From Aeromonas veronii bv. veronii (GTDB lineage Bacteria > Pseudomonadota > Gammaproteobacteria > Enterobacterales > Aeromonadaceae): 62,718 nucleotides of DNA. The stretch is from NCBI RefSeq assembly GCF_000820225.1, contig NZ_CDDK01000048.1, forward strand, positions 1 through 62,718, in the 5' to 3' direction. This document shows positions 29,486 to 38,853 of the stretch, one piece after another. The position numbers and the translations under genes were made by a program. Every line of letters begins with the position of its first letter. Position 1 is the stretch's first letter. The notes below the pieces were generated by a model that was not told the origin of the DNA, did no database searches, and saw only the letters and a program-made list of their open reading frames with translations.

Positions 29486-30763
29486 TTACTCTCCTTTGGC
29501 TGCCAGCAGGGCAATGGCGGCGTCAACCTTGACGGTCTGTTGCTCGGCCTGACCACGCAGATATTTGATAGTGATCTCCCCGTTTTGCACCTCGGTCTCA
29601 CCAAGGATCAGGGCGATTGCCGCGCCGCTCTTGTCGGCACGTTTGAGTTGTTTCTTGAAGTTGCCACCACCGCAGTGGCTCATCAGGCGCAGGTCAGGCA
29701 GGGCATCGCGCAGACGCTCGGCCAGCTGGAAGCCAGCCTGTTCGGTCCCCTCGCCCACCATCGCCAGATAAACATCTACTGCCGGGCGGATATCGGCGTT
29801 GAGCTCGAGAGTCTCCAGCATCAGCACCAGACGCTCCATGCCCATGGCAAAGCCCACGGCCGGGGTCGGTTGACCGCCCAACTGCTCCACCAGACCATCG
29901 TAGCGACCACCGGCACAGACGGTGCCCTGGGCACCCAGACTGCTGGTGACCCACTCGAACACGGTCAGGTTGTAGTAGTCAAGACCACGCACCAGACGCT
30001 CGTTCACTTCGTATTTGATACCGGCAGACTCGAGCAGGCGCTTGAGCCCCTCGAAGTGGGCCAGGCTCTCTTCCCCCAGATGGTCGAACAGACGCGGGGC
30101 ACCCGCCAAAATGGCCTGCACCTTTTCATCCTTGGAGTCGAGCACCCGCAGCGGGTTACTGTACATGCGGCGCTGGCTCTCTTCGTCCAGCTGCTCCTTG
30201 TACTGCTCCAGATAGGCCACCAGCGCATCGCGGTAAGCGGCACGCTCGGCGCTCTGACCCAAGGTGTTGAGCTGCAGGGTGACATGCTCGCTGATGCCAA
30301 ACAGACGCCACAGACGGTGGGTCAGCATGATCAGCTCGGCGTCAATGTCCGGCCCGTTGATGCCAAACAGCTCGACACCGAACTGGTGGAACTGGCGATA
30401 ACGGCCCTTCTGGGGACGCTCGTGACGGAACATGGGGCCCATGTACCACATCCGGCGTTCCTGGTTGTAGAGCAGACCGTGTTCGATACCGGCACGGACG
30501 CAGCTGGCGGTCCCTTCCGGACGCAGGCTCAGGCTGTCGCCGTTGCGATCTTCAAAGGTGTACATCTCTTTTTCGACCACGTCGGTCACTTCACCGATGG
30601 CGCGCTTGAATAGATGAGTCTGCTCGACAATCGGCATGCGCACTTCGCTGTAGCCATAGCTGGCAACGACCTGGCGCAGGATCTGTTCAACCTTCTGCCA
30701 TACCGGGCTCTGCTCCGGCAGGCAATCATTCATACCGCGAATAGCTTGGATCTGTTTTGCCAC
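29486..30763 (-). CDS. hisS: Histidyl-tRNA synthetase
   Basis: Class II synthetase charging tRNA-His: 425 residues (E. coli 424). Visible motifs are motif 2 ([21 protein letters not shown]), the His-specific [29 protein letters not shown], and motif 3 ([15 protein letters not shown]). The C-terminal anticodon-binding domain starts near 330. First gene of the hisS-yfgM-bamB-der run; a promoter lies upstream at 30800-30828. Confidence 0.97.
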   Translation of the reverse strand: MAKQIQAIRGMNDCLPEQSPVWQKVEQILRQVVASYGYSEVRMPIVEQTHLFKRAIGEVTDVVEKEMYTFEDRNGDSLSLRPEGTASCVRAGIEHGLLYNQERRMWYMGPMFRHERPQKGRYRQFHQFGVELFGINGPDIDAELIMLTHRLWRLFGISEHVTLQLNTLGQSAERAAYRDALVAYLEQYKEQLDEESQRRMYSNPLRVLDSKDEKVQAILAGAPRLFDHLGEESLAHFEGLKRLLESAGIKYEVNERLVRGLDYYNLTVFEWVTSSLGAQGTVCAGGRYDGLVEQLGGQPTPAVGFAMGMERLVLMLETLELNADIRPAVDVYLAMVGEGTEQAGFQLAERLRDALPDLRLMSHCGGGNFKKQLKRADKSGAAIALILGETEVQNGEITIKYLRGQAEQQTVKVDAAIALLAAKGE

Positions 30764-30799
30764 GTTGATACTCGAGAAAAAGAGGTAAAATTTGGCCGC

Positions 30800-30828
30800 A
30801 TTATAGGGATTTTCCCCCCCAAGGTAAA
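30800..30828 (-). promoter_or_regulatory. Candidate hisS promoter
   Basis: On the minus strand, TTTACC (30828-30823) and a perfect TATAAT (30805-30800) are 17 bp apart, leaving a leader of about 30 nt. The site lies downstream of the ispG terminator, so the hisS block appears to be independently transcribed. Confidence 0.6.
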
Positions 30829-30868
30829 ATCAGGGAATCCGGATGCGGGATTTAAAATCAGTCACCTG

Positions 30869-30894
30869 GAAAAAGGGCCACCCAATGTGGCCCT
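30869..30894 (-). terminator. Terminator downstream of ispG
   Basis: AGGGCCAC (30874-30881) and GTGGCCCT (30887-30894) form an 8-bp stem. On the minus strand it runs into TTTTT. It lies 8 nt past the ispG stop. Confidence 0.85.
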
Positions 30895-30901
30895 GTTTCG
30901 C

Positions 30902-32017
30902 TCACTCCTTGTCCATCGGGATCCGGTTGGCGGGATCCAGCATGGCGGCGCGGGCGCGAATGCGGCGCTCCAGAGTTGGAATGAGATCCTTGTTGTCGAG
31001 CCGATCGACCCGCTGGCCCCCTTCATAGAAGGCACTCTTGTTGGCTGCACCCGCCAGACCAAGATCGGAGACCAGTGCTTCGCCCGGGCCATTCACCACA
31101 CAGCCGATGATGGAAACATCCATCGGGGTGATGATGTCTTCGAGCCGCTCTTCCAGAGCATTGACGGTGGCGATCACATCGAACTCCTGCCGTGAGCAGG
31201 ATGGGCAAGCGATAAAGTTGATGCCACGGGAGCGAATGCGCAGAGATTTGAGGATATCGAAACCGACCTTCACCTCCTCCACCGGATCCGCCGCCAGCGA
31301 GATACGCAGGGTATCGCCGATGCCGTCGGTAAGCAGCATGCCCAGACCAATGGCAGACTTCACCGCGCCGGCACGGAAACCGCCCGCTTCGGTGATGCCA
31401 AGGTGCAGCGGCTGCTCGATCTGCTTGGCCAGCAGGCGATAGGCACCTACAGCCAGGAACACATCGGAGGCCTTGACGCTCACCTTGAAGTCCTGGAAAT
31501 CGAGACGATCGAGATAGTCCACGTGACGCATGGCGGACTCTACCAGCGCCTCTGGGGTCGGCTCGCCGTACTTCTCCTGGATATCTTTCTCCAGCGACCC
31601 GCCATTGACCCCGATACGGATCGGGATATTGAGGTCGCGCGCGCAATCGACCACCGAGCGCACCCGCTGCTCGTTGCCGATGTTGCCCGGATTGATGCGC
31701 AGGCAGTCAGCGCCATACTCGGCCACTTTCAGGGCGATGCGATAGTCGAAGTGGATATCGGCAACGATGGGGATGCGGGTCTGCAGTTTGATCAGCCGGA
31801 AGGCTTCCGCCGCTTCCATGGTGGGCACGGAGACACGGACGATATCGGCACCGACCCGCTCGATCCGCTGGATCTGCTCGATGGTGGCGGCGACATCTGT
31901 GGTCTTGGTGTTGGTCATGGTCTGCACGGTAATGGGGGCATCGCCCCCAACCGGTACATTACCAACCATGATCTGTCTGGATTTACGACGAATGATGGGA
32001 GATTCGTGAGAAGACAT
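30902..32017 (-). CDS. ispG: 4-hydroxy-3-methylbut-2-enyl diphosphate synthase (flavodoxin-dependent)
   Basis: Fe-S enzyme of the MEP isoprenoid pathway converting MEcPP to HMBPP. The 371-residue protein (E. coli 372) has an N-terminal TIM barrel ([19 protein letters not shown]) and a C-terminal domain holding the [4Fe-4S] ligands in [11 protein letters not shown] and [10 protein letters not shown], with catalytic Glu in PGEA. Its ATG is 10 nt from the rodZ stop, so it is cotranscribed with rodZ and pilW. As an Fe-S client its proximity to isc is notable but conserved. Confidence 0.96.
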   Translation of the reverse strand: MSSHESPIIRRKSRQIMVGNVPVGGDAPITVQTMTNTKTTDVAATIEQIQRIERVGADIVRVSVPTMEAAEAFRLIKLQTRIPIVADIHFDYRIALKVAEYGADCLRINPGNIGNEQRVRSVVDCARDLNIPIRIGVNGGSLEKDIQEKYGEPTPEALVESAMRHVDYLDRLDFQDFKVSVKASDVFLAVGAYRLLAKQIEQPLHLGITEAGGFRAGAVKSAIGLGMLLTDGIGDTLRISLAADPVEEVKVGFDILKSLRIRSRGINFIACPSCSRQEFDVIATVNALEERLEDIITPMDVSIIGCVVNGPGEALVSDLGLAGAANKSAFYEGGQRVDRLDNKDLIPTLERRIRARAAMLDPANRIPMDKE

Positions 32018-32027
32018 GGGAAACAGA

Positions 32028-32996
32028 TTACTCCTGCGGCAGTGAGAAGCGGGCTGTACGACCGTTGTTGTAACGGCTCATATCAAACGACTGCCCCTTG
32101 TAATCAAGCTTGACGGCCATGGGCGCGCCAATGATGAACTTCAGGGGCTCGGCGCCTTCCAGCACCAGCTCGTCGTTGGCCTTCTTCAGACCACTGAACA
32201 GGGTCTTGCCGTTGGCATCCTTCACATCCAGCCAGCAATCGGCGGTGAAGCTCATCTTCAGTTGCGGCGCAGTCGCCGGATCAACGACAGCCTCTTCAGA
32301 TTCGGTGCCATTGGCGCCGGATACCGCTGCATCGGTCGCAGTGCCGACAGCCGCGCTGACATCGCTCGGGGCAACAGCCGCAGAAGCAGGCGCCAGGGTA
32401 ACCGTCGCATCGGAGACCACCGCAGGGGCAGCCACGTCCGTGGCGGCCGGTGCGATGGCAGCGCCTTCCACCGGAGCGGTGTTGATCGCATCGGGCGGCG
32501 TGATGGCAGGTTCAGCCGGAGTCGAACCGGTTGCACTCATCTCGGTGGCTGCCAGCGCTTCATCACCGGCGGAGCGACGGGAAGTACTCTGCCACCACCA
32601 GGCGACCGAGAGCGTAATCAACACCAGGATCACCAGCCAAGTCACCACCTTGAGCCGACTGTCGTTGGCTTGCTGGCGGGAGCGACGGGAGAAGCTCTGC
32701 ATGTCGATATTGTCGGGAGGAGTCAGACCCAGCTTGTCGTAAGCGGCCAGAATGGTCTCGTCGGGGATCCCGACCAGCTTGGCATAGGTACGCAGATAGC
32801 CCCGAATAAAGGTATGGGAGGTGTGCTTGTCGTAGGTATCCGATTCGATAGCGGCGATCAGGGTCAGACGAAGGTGAATGCGGGACGCAACCTGTTCTCG
32901 TGTCCAGCCAAGCTGTTCACGGGCGTTGCGCAGCAATTGGCCTGGGCCTACTGCCTGGGAGTCGTCTTGGAAATCGTGTTGCTGTTCAATAGTCAT
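32028..32996 (-). CDS. rodZ: Cytoskeletal morphogenesis protein RodZ
   Basis: Bitopic membrane protein that links MreB to the elongasome and sets rod shape. The 322-residue protein has an N-terminal Xre-type helix-turn-helix (about 20-85, [21 protein letters not shown]), a basic juxtamembrane stretch, one helix (about 117-135), a long Ala/Thr/Pro-rich periplasmic linker, and a C-terminal DUF4115 domain ([20 protein letters not shown]). It overlaps the pilW 3' end by 11 nt. Confidence 0.93.
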   Translation of the reverse strand: MTIEQQHDFQDDSQAVGPGQLLRNAREQLGWTREQVASRIHLRLTLIAAIESDTYDKHTSHTFIRGYLRTYAKLVGIPDETILAAYDKLGLTPPDNIDMQSFSRRSRQQANDSRLKVVTWLVILVLITLSVAWWWQSTSRRSAGDEALAATEMSATGSTPAEPAITPPDAINTAPVEGAAIAPAATDVAAPAVVSDATVTLAPASAAVAPSDVSAAVGTATDAAVSGANGTESEEAVVDPATAPQLKMSFTADCWLDVKDANGKTLFSGLKKANDELVLEGAEPLKFIIGAPMAVKLDYKGQSFDMSRYNNGRTARFSLPQE

Positions 32997-33762
32997 TGGC
33001 TAAATAACGCTTGGCTTGTTGCGAAGTGGGATATTGCCTTACCAGCTCAGTCCCGAATTGGTGAAGTAATGCCGGCTTGTCCATCGCCTGTGCCAGCCGA
33101 AGTCTCAACCAGAGACTCTCATCGTTCTCGTCTGACACATCGGCAAAACGGGCGAGGTAGGACTGCACATCAGGCAGCTTGCCATCTTTCATGGAAAGCT
33201 CGGCCAAGTCCAGCAATAACCCTGGATTGCGGGGATTATACCCCAAGGCCAGGCGATAGTACTCGCCTGCTTTATCATTTCTGCGATTTTGCAGCGCACA
33301 AAGTGCCGCATTTTCATAGGTATCGGCAATTTTTACGTAGCCTGGCTGAATAACAGCCTGGTTGAACGCCTGATCTGCCTCGGCATACCTGCCGCGATCA
33401 CAGAGGAAGGCACCATAGTTGTTCATTGCGTCAGCATTGGACGGATCCATGGCAAGGGCGTTCTTGTAATGGGTCTCGGCCGCCTTGAAATCCCCTACCT
33501 TCTGGTAAAAGTAGGCAAAACCGATCTGGATCTGGGGGTTGGAGGGGTCATACTGGAGGGCGCGGTCAAGATTGAACTTGGCCTGCTCGGCATTGCCCTG
33601 ACGCAGGTACTGGATACCCAAGTCGAGGCGGGTTTGGGCAGCCGCCTTGAGGTCAGGACCCACTTCACGCTGGGTCGAGTTCTGGCCAGCGTAAGTGGTC
33701 TCGGTCACACAGCCTGGCAGCGCGCAGAGCGCTGCCACTACGATCAATGTACGTGTATCCAT
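32986..33762 (-). CDS. pilW: Type IV pilus biogenesis/stability lipoprotein PilW (PilF)
   Basis: TPR lipoprotein needed for assembly of the PilQ secretin ring. Signal peptide with lipobox LPGC (Cys18 from the ATG), followed by about six TPR repeats (LDLGIQYLRQGNAEQAKFNLDRAL, etc.). Start choice is uncertain: the ATG at 33762 has AGGGA too close to it, and an in-frame TTG at 33777 is the alternative. It sits between rlmN and rodZ, the order seen in pilus-bearing gammaproteobacteria. The symbol pilF is also in use. Confidence 0.87.
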   Translation of the reverse strand: MDTRTLIVVAALCALPGCVTETTYAGQNSTQREVGPDLKAAAQTRLDLGIQYLRQGNAEQAKFNLDRALQYDPSNPQIQIGFAYFYQKVGDFKAAETHYKNALAMDPSNADAMNNYGAFLCDRGRYAEADQAFNQAVIQPGYVKIADTYENAALCALQNRRNDKAGEYYRLALGYNPRNPGLLLDLAELSMKDGKLPDVQSYLARFADVSDENDESLWLRLRLAQAMDKPALLHQFGTELVRQYPTSQQAKRYLANDY

Positions 33763-33788
33763 TCCCTGTCTATACAATGGCTTAGCAT

Positions 33789-34892
33789 TTAAACCATTTT
33801 GACGGAAATCCCATCCTGTTGCATCCGATTTTTGATAGTTCGCTTGGTACGGTCAATCACGTCACCCACCAGCTGACCACAGGCGGCATCGATGTCATCA
33901 CCACGGGTCTTGCGGACAATCACGGTGAAACCGTACTCCATCAGCACCTTGGAGAAGCGATCGATACGGCTGTTGCTCGGCTTGCCGTAAGGGTTGCCCG
34001 GGAAGGGGTTGAACGGGATCAGGTTGATCTTGCTCGGAGTGTCCTTGAGCACCTTGGCCAGCTCGTGAGCATGCTGCATATCGTCATTGATATGATCGAG
34101 CAGCACATACTCGACGGTCACCCGACCACCGTTGGCATTGGATTTGGCCAGGTAACGACGGACACCGGCGAGGAACTCCTCGATGTTGTACTTGTCGTTG
34201 ATCGGCATGATCTCTGAACGCAACTTGTCGTTTGGCGCGTGCAGGGAGATAGCCAGCGCCACGTCGATCTGGTCACCCAGCTTGTCCAGCGCAGGTACCA
34301 CGCCAGAGGTGGAGATGGTCACCCGGCGCTTGGAGATGCCAAAGCCGTAGTCATCCATCATCAGACGCATGGCGGGCACCACGTTGGCGAGGTTGAGCAG
34401 CGGCTCGCCCATCCCCATCATCACCACGTTGGTGATGGGACGCTTGCCACCGACCACGCGGGCCGCACGCCACACCTGACCGATGATCTCGGAGACTTTC
34501 AGATTGCGGTTGAAGCCTTGTTGGGCGGTAGAGCAAAACTTGCACTCCAGCGCACAGCCAACTTGAGAGGAAACGCAGAGGGTCGCGCGGTCATCTTCCG
34601 GGATGTAGACGGTCTCGACCTCCTGATCGCCCACCTGCAAGGCCCACTTGATGGTGCCATCGGCAGAGCGCTGCTCGCGGCTGATCTCGGGCGCCTTGAT
34701 CTCGGCGATCGCCTTGAGGCGCTCTTTGAGCACCTTGTTGACGTTGGTCATCTGATCGAAATCATCACACCCAAAGTGATAGATCCACTTCATGACCTGA
34801 TCTGCCCGGAATGGCTTCTCGCCCAGTTCGACGAAAAAGGCACGCATGGCATCCCGATCAAGATCCAGCAGGTTGATTTTTGTTTCGCTCAT
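33789..34892 (-). CDS. rlmN: Dual-specificity 23S rRNA/tRNA A2503/A37 methyltransferase RlmN
   Basis: Radical-SAM enzyme that makes m2A at 23S rRNA position 2503 and tRNA position 37. 367 residues. The radical-SAM CxxxCxxC is visible ([14 protein letters not shown]), along with the GMGEPLLN motif and the C-terminal [15 protein letters not shown], whose Cys is the methyl-transfer residue. I chose ATG 34892 ([14 protein letters not shown]), with GAGG 7 nt upstream and alignment to E. coli. It follows ndk after a terminator, and pilW begins about 27 nt later. Confidence 0.95.
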   Translation of the reverse strand: MSETKINLLDLDRDAMRAFFVELGEKPFRADQVMKWIYHFGCDDFDQMTNVNKVLKERLKAIAEIKAPEISREQRSADGTIKWALQVGDQEVETVYIPEDDRATLCVSSQVGCALECKFCSTAQQGFNRNLKVSEIIGQVWRAARVVGGKRPITNVVMMGMGEPLLNLANVVPAMRLMMDDYGFGISKRRVTISTSGVVPALDKLGDQIDVALAISLHAPNDKLRSEIMPINDKYNIEEFLAGVRRYLAKSNANGGRVTVEYVLLDHINDDMQHAHELAKVLKDTPSKINLIPFNPFPGNPYGKPSNSRIDRFSKVLMEYGFTVIVRKTRGDDIDAACGQLVGDVIDRTKRTIKNRMQQDGISVKMV

Positions 34893-35020
34893 CAATGGCC
34901 TCAGTTCAAACACTTCATCAATTATTGGCTGACGACGTCAGGGGGCGGCATTGTACAAATAATGGGTCTGGCTTTCCACCTGGAGAATAGAGGGATATTG
35001 CGTAAACGGCGAAAACAACA

Positions 35021-35040
35021 AAGGGAGCCGAGGCTCCCTT
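35021..35040 (-). terminator. Terminator downstream of ndk
   Basis: AAGGGAGCC (35021-35029) and GGCTCCCTT (35032-35040) form a compact stem-loop. On the minus strand it is followed by a T/G-rich tail. It lies between ndk and rlmN. Confidence 0.8.
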
Positions 35041-35059
35041 GGGTCATCATCCACAAAAA

Positions 35060-35488
35060 TCAGCCGCGCGGGCAGATCTCGTTGTCAGAGAAGAAGTAGG
35101 CAATTTCGCGGGCAGCGGATGCAGGAGCATCGGAGCCATGCACTGCGTTGCGATCGATGCTCTCGGCATAACAGGCACGCAAGGTACCAGCCAGCGCCTC
35201 TTTCGGGTTGGTAGCCCCCATGATCTCGCGATTGCGACGGATGGCGTCTTCCCCTTCCAGCACCTGCACCATGACAGGGCCAGAGGTCATGAAGCTGACC
35301 AGATTGTCATAAAAAGGCTTGCCCTGATGCTCGGCATAGAAACCGGCAGCCTGTTCACTGCTCATATGCAGCATTTTGGATGCCACCACTTTCAAGCCTG
35401 CGCTTTCGAAACGGCTATAGATGGCACCGATCAGGTTCTTGCTGACAGCATCCGGTTTGACGATAGAGAAGGTACGTTCGATGGCCAT
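35060..35488 (-). CDS. ndk: Nucleoside diphosphate kinase
   Basis: Transfers γ-phosphate from ATP to nucleoside diphosphates through a phospho-His intermediate. 142 residues (E. coli 143). Catalytic His117 is in [16 protein letters not shown]-like -10 is present upstream at 35548-35543 on the minus strand. A terminator follows it, so it is probably monocistronic. Confidence 0.97.
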   Translation of the reverse strand: MAIERTFSIVKPDAVSKNLIGAIYSRFESAGLKVVASKMLHMSSEQAAGFYAEHQGKPFYDNLVSFMTSGPVMVQVLEGEDAIRRNREIMGATNPKEALAGTLRACYAESIDRNAVHGSDAPASAAREIAYFFSDNEICPRG

Positions 35489-35728
35489 TGATATCTTTCC
35501 TTAACTACAGAGTTTTATTGTTAGAATCCATGTTCGCTGGCGATTATACGTAAACAAAAACCGGAAAAACACACAAACAAGCAACTTTTTATTAAACATC
35601 ACTCCCTTGCAATCAACATCCACACTCATCTTGACCGAGCAGAGCCGGAAAATATGTGCGCTTGCGCACGATAGTTACCTTAAGCCGCCAAAACCCCATC
35701 TTTTGTTCGCAATTCGAACAGCATGAAA

Positions 35729-35748
35729 AAGGCACCCGAAGGTGCCTT
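35729..35748 (-). terminator. Terminator downstream of the tandem aminopeptidase genes
   Basis: AAGGCACC (35729-35736) and GGTGCCTT (35741-35748) pair across CGAA. On the minus strand the stem ends in CCTTTTTC. It lies 8 nt past the peptidase stop. Confidence 0.85.
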
Positions 35749-35755
35749 GTCTCGC

Positions 35756-37039
35756 CTATTTGGCTTCCGCCAGCAAGGCCCGCGCTATGGTGCGCATCCC
35801 CAGGGTATTGGCTCCCGGCGCCCAGAGAGCATCGCCGTTGTCACTGAAGCAGGCGGCCAGATCGATATGCAGCCAGCCCATCCCTTCGTTGGCAACGAAA
35901 CGGGAGAGGAAACCCGCCGCGTTGGAGGCGCCACCCGGCCCGCCCCCCTTCACCGGACGGCTGTTGGCCGTGTCGGCGTAATGGGAGGGGCACTGCTGGC
36001 GGTGCCAGGGCTCCAGCGGCAGCGGCCAGGCAGGCTCATGCTCGGCATCGGCATAGGTCATGGCCCGGCTTACCAACCCTTTGTCGAGGCCAAACAGGGC
36101 ATTGTAGCGCCCACCCAGCGCCATCACGGCTGCGCCAGTCAGGGTCGCGGCATCGATGATCAGCGGTGCGCCGGACTCGCTCGCCAGTTGCAAGCCATCG
36201 GCCAGTACCAGCCGCCCCTCGGCATCGGTATTCACAATCTCGACCGTGGTACCATTCTTGTAGGTGAGGATGTCGCCCAGCTTGTAGGCGTGGCCGGAAA
36301 CCAGGTTCTCGGCGCAGCAGAGGATCAGCTTCACCCGCTTGTCGAGCCCGCGCAGCATGGCCAGCGCCAGCGCACCGGTGACAATCGCCGCGCCCCCCAT
36401 GTCGCACTTCATGGTGAGCATCCCCTCGGAGCTCTTCATGGAGTAGCCGCCGGAGTCAAAGGTGATCCCCTTGCCCACCAGCGCTGCCGCCACCGGCGCC
36501 TTGGGGTCACGCCCCGGGTTGAAGTCGAGCTCCAGCAATACCGGTTCGCGCGCACTGCCGCGGCCCACCTGATAGAGGCCGACCCAGCCCGCCTGTTGCA
36601 GCGCTTCGTCTTTCAAAATGCGATGACTCACCTTGTCCGGCGCCAGCTCGGTAATAAAGGAGGCCGCTTCCACCGCCAGCTCCAGCGGGCCCAACTGCTC
36701 CGGGGTGGCATTGGTCATCTCGCGCACCCAGCGGCCGCAGAGCCAACGCGCTTCCAGCTCCTCTCTGTCCTCTTCCGAGGACATGGCCCACTGCAGTTGC
36801 ACCTCCGCCTTGGGGGTTTGCAGCCCTTGGGCAAAGGCCCACTGCTGTTCACGCTCCCAATGACCAGCCAGGGTCACTTTCTGGATCCCCTGCTGGCAGA
36901 GGCGACGGGCCGCTTGCTGGATATCGAGCAGCGGATTGGCCGTTACCAGATGGATCACCATGCCGTCGGCGCGGTGAGAGAGCAGCGCCCCCTCCCCCCA
37001 CTCGGCCGGTGCAAATTCACGACTTAACCAGACATTCAT
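35756..37039 (-). CDS. M17 leucyl aminopeptidase, peptidase B type (second copy)
   Basis: Cytosolic metallo-aminopeptidase of 427 residues, the length of E. coli PepB. The M17 core is complete: VGKGITFDSGGYSMK (metal Lys/Asp and catalytic Lys), MKCDMGGAA (Asp) and NTDAEGRLVLADGL (Asp, Glu, Arg). It overlaps the upstream paralogue as ATGA and shares long identical stretches with it in the catalytic half. The N-terminal half is more diverged, which could alter hexamer contacts or peptide preference. Both genes run into one terminator. I do not assign the pepB symbol because the other copy has the better claim. Confidence 0.88.
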   Translation of the reverse strand: MNVWLSREFAPAEWGEGALLSHRADGMVIHLVTANPLLDIQQAARRLCQQGIQKVTLAGHWEREQQWAFAQGLQTPKAEVQLQWAMSSEEDREELEARWLCGRWVREMTNATPEQLGPLELAVEAASFITELAPDKVSHRILKDEALQQAGWVGLYQVGRGSAREPVLLELDFNPGRDPKAPVAAALVGKGITFDSGGYSMKSSEGMLTMKCDMGGAAIVTGALALAMLRGLDKRVKLILCCAENLVSGHAYKLGDILTYKNGTTVEIVNTDAEGRLVLADGLQLASESGAPLIIDAATLTGAAVMALGGRYNALFGLDKGLVSRAMTYADAEHEPAWPLPLEPWHRQQCPSHYADTANSRPVKGGGPGGASNAAGFLSRFVANEGMGWLHIDLAACFSDNGDALWAPGANTLGMRTIARALLAEAK

Positions 37040-38340
37040 GCGGTCACCTCCTGCAGCCAGCGGGCGATGGTACGCAGACCGTGCCCCTTGGCGCCGGTCG
37101 CCCAGAGATCGTTGCCCGATTTCTGATAAGAGGCTGCCAGATCCAGGTGCACCCAGCCCTTGCCCTCATCGCGCACGAAGCGGGAGAGAAACGCAGCAGC
37201 TGTGGTGGCACCGGCCGTGCCCTCTGCCGAGGCGACGTTGCCCAGATCGGCAAAGGCCGAGGTGAGCTGGCTGGCATGCCAGGGCTCCAGCGGCAGTGCC
37301 CACGCCTGCTCGTTTTCCACCTTGGCTGCGGCCAACGCACGCTGCTGTTCGGTCTCATCGAGGGCAAACACCGCATTATAGTCGCGCCCCAGCGCCATCT
37401 TGGCGGCGCCGGTCAGGGTGGCTGCGTCAAGGATATAAGCCGCACCGCTGTCGGAGGCCGCCATCAGGCCATCGGCCAGCACCAGACGACCTTCCGCATC
37501 GGTGTTCTGGATCTCGACCGAAACCCCATTCTTGTAAGTGAGGATGTCGCCCAGCTTGAAGGCGTGGCCGGAGACCAGGTTCTCGGCGCAGCAGAGAATG
37601 AGCTTCACCCGCTGGTTCAGACCGCGGCTGATAGCCAGCGCCAGCGCACCGGTCACCATGGCCGCGCCGCCCATATCGGACTTCATCGGCAGCATGTTGT
37701 CAGAGGACTTCATGGAGTAGCCGCCAGAATCAAAAGTGATCCCCTTGCCCACCAGCGCCGCCACCACGGGCGCATTGCGATCACCGGTCGGGTTGTAGTC
37801 GAGCTCCAGCAGCACAGGCTCGCGCTCGCTGCCACGGCCAACCGACCAGATCCCGATATGGCCGGACTCGCGCAGTGCTTCACCGGCGGTGATGCGGGCA
37901 GTAACCTGATCCCCGGCCAGACCACGAATGAGCAACAGGGCCGATTCCGCCAGACTCATGGGGTAGATCTCTTCCGGACAGCCATTGGTGATGTCACGTA
38001 CCCAGCGAGCAGCCTTGAGCAGCGCATCCAGTTCACGGGCTTCCGCGTCGCTCTGCTGGCCAAAATCCAGTTCACGCGATCCCTTGGCGGCGTAGAACCC
38101 CTGGGCGAACGCGTAGCGACGCTCCAGATCCCACCCCTCACCGACCAGCGTCACCCGCTTGATCCCGCTCGATTCGAGGCGACGGGCGGCGCGCTGAACG
38201 GTGCGCAGAACATCCTTCTCCTGACCGGCGGCACCAAGATGGATCAGTGCCTCGTCGCCATTGAAACTGAGCTGGGCGCCCTCGCCCCAATAGGCGGCCG
38301 CTGCCTGGGTGGATAACGCTACCTTCATCATGTCAGCCAT
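37036..38340 (-). CDS. pepB: Peptidase B, M17 leucyl aminopeptidase (first copy)
   Basis: Metallo-aminopeptidase of 434 residues (E. coli PepB 427) that trims N-terminal residues from short peptides. Active-site blocks are intact: VGKGITFDSGGYSMKSS, MKSDMGGAA and NTDAEGRLVLADGL. I chose ATG 38340 (MADMMKVALST), preceded by AAGGAAG; a frame 39 nt longer has no SD. It sits next to the isc cluster, as E. coli pepB does, but fdx has its own terminator between them. It overlaps the downstream paralogue by 4 nt. Confidence 0.9.
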   Translation of the reverse strand: MADMMKVALSTQAAAAYWGEGAQLSFNGDEALIHLGAAGQEKDVLRTVQRAARRLESSGIKRVTLVGEGWDLERRYAFAQGFYAAKGSRELDFGQQSDAEARELDALLKAARWVRDITNGCPEEIYPMSLAESALLLIRGLAGDQVTARITAGEALRESGHIGIWSVGRGSEREPVLLELDYNPTGDRNAPVVAALVGKGITFDSGGYSMKSSDNMLPMKSDMGGAAMVTGALALAISRGLNQRVKLILCCAENLVSGHAFKLGDILTYKNGVSVEIQNTDAEGRLVLADGLMAASDSGAAYILDAATLTGAAKMALGRDYNAVFALDETEQQRALAAAKVENEQAWALPLEPWHASQLTSAFADLGNVASAEGTAGATTAAAFLSRFVRDEGKGWVHLDLAASYQKSGNDLWATGAKGHGLRTIARWLQEVTA

Positions 38341-38428
38341 CGTGTTTGCTTCCTTTTTACTGGCACTATGTATAAGCACTCTTTATGGGAAAGAGCTTAT
38401 TGGCAAAGAGAGAATAACGAATACAAAA

Positions 38429-38457
38429 AAGGCCGTGCCCACGAGGGTCACGGCCTT
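38429..38457 (-). terminator. Terminator of the isc-hsc-fdx operon
   Basis: AAGGCCGTG (38429-38437) and CACGGCCTT (38449-38457) flank an inner CCC/GGG pairing. On the minus strand the stem runs into TTTTTT. It lies 57 nt past the fdx stop and separates fdx from pepB. Confidence 0.88.
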
Positions 38458-38513
38458 CCACCATATCACTGAAGCACCACAGGATGCTGCACGTGCAATT
38501 CACTCATGTGTAA

Positions 38514-38852
38514 TTAATGGCGTTCAGAGGCAAGGTTCAGGGTGTACTTGGGCAGTTCCACCACCAGATCCTCGTCCGCCAGTTTTGCCTGGCAACTGAG
38601 ACGAGATTCCGGCTCCAGCCCCCACGCCTTGTCCAGCATGTCGTCTTCCAGCTCGTCACTTGGCTCGAGCGAGTCAAAGCCCTCGCGCACCACGCAGTGG
38701 CAGGTAGTGCAGGCACAGGATTTCTCGCAGGCGTGCTCGATTTCGATACCGTTGCGCAGCGCCACATCCAGAATGGTCTCGCCGCTTTGCCCCTCGAGGG
38801 CGGCGCCATCCGGACAGAGTACGGGATGAGGAAGAATGATCAGTTTTGGCAT
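38514..38852 (-). CDS. fdx: ISC system [2Fe-2S] ferredoxin
   Basis: Ferredoxin that supplies electrons for Fe-S cluster assembly on IscU. 112 residues with ligands Cys42, Cys48, Cys51 and Cys87 at the same positions as the E. coli protein; Cys46, near the cluster, is also kept. The start is 1 nt after the hscA stop. Last gene of the isc operon here; no iscX frame fits the 173 bp before pepB. Confidence 0.95.
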   Translation of the reverse strand: MPKLIILPHPVLCPDGAALEGQSGETILDVALRNGIEIEHACEKSCACTTCHCVVREGFDSLEPSDELEDDMLDKAWGLEPESRLSCQAKLADEDLVVELPKYTLNLASERH

Positions 38853-38853
38853 A

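Noticed and set aside
28670..30613. Plus-strand frame of about 647 codons opposite bamB/yfgM/hisS
   Set aside because: Runs antisense through three real genes and shows no family features.
35656..35719. Small palindromes GTGCGC-TT-GCGCAC and GTTCG-N5-CGAAC upstream of ndk
   Set aside because: Short, no T run, no match to a regulator I know, and common by chance at this size.
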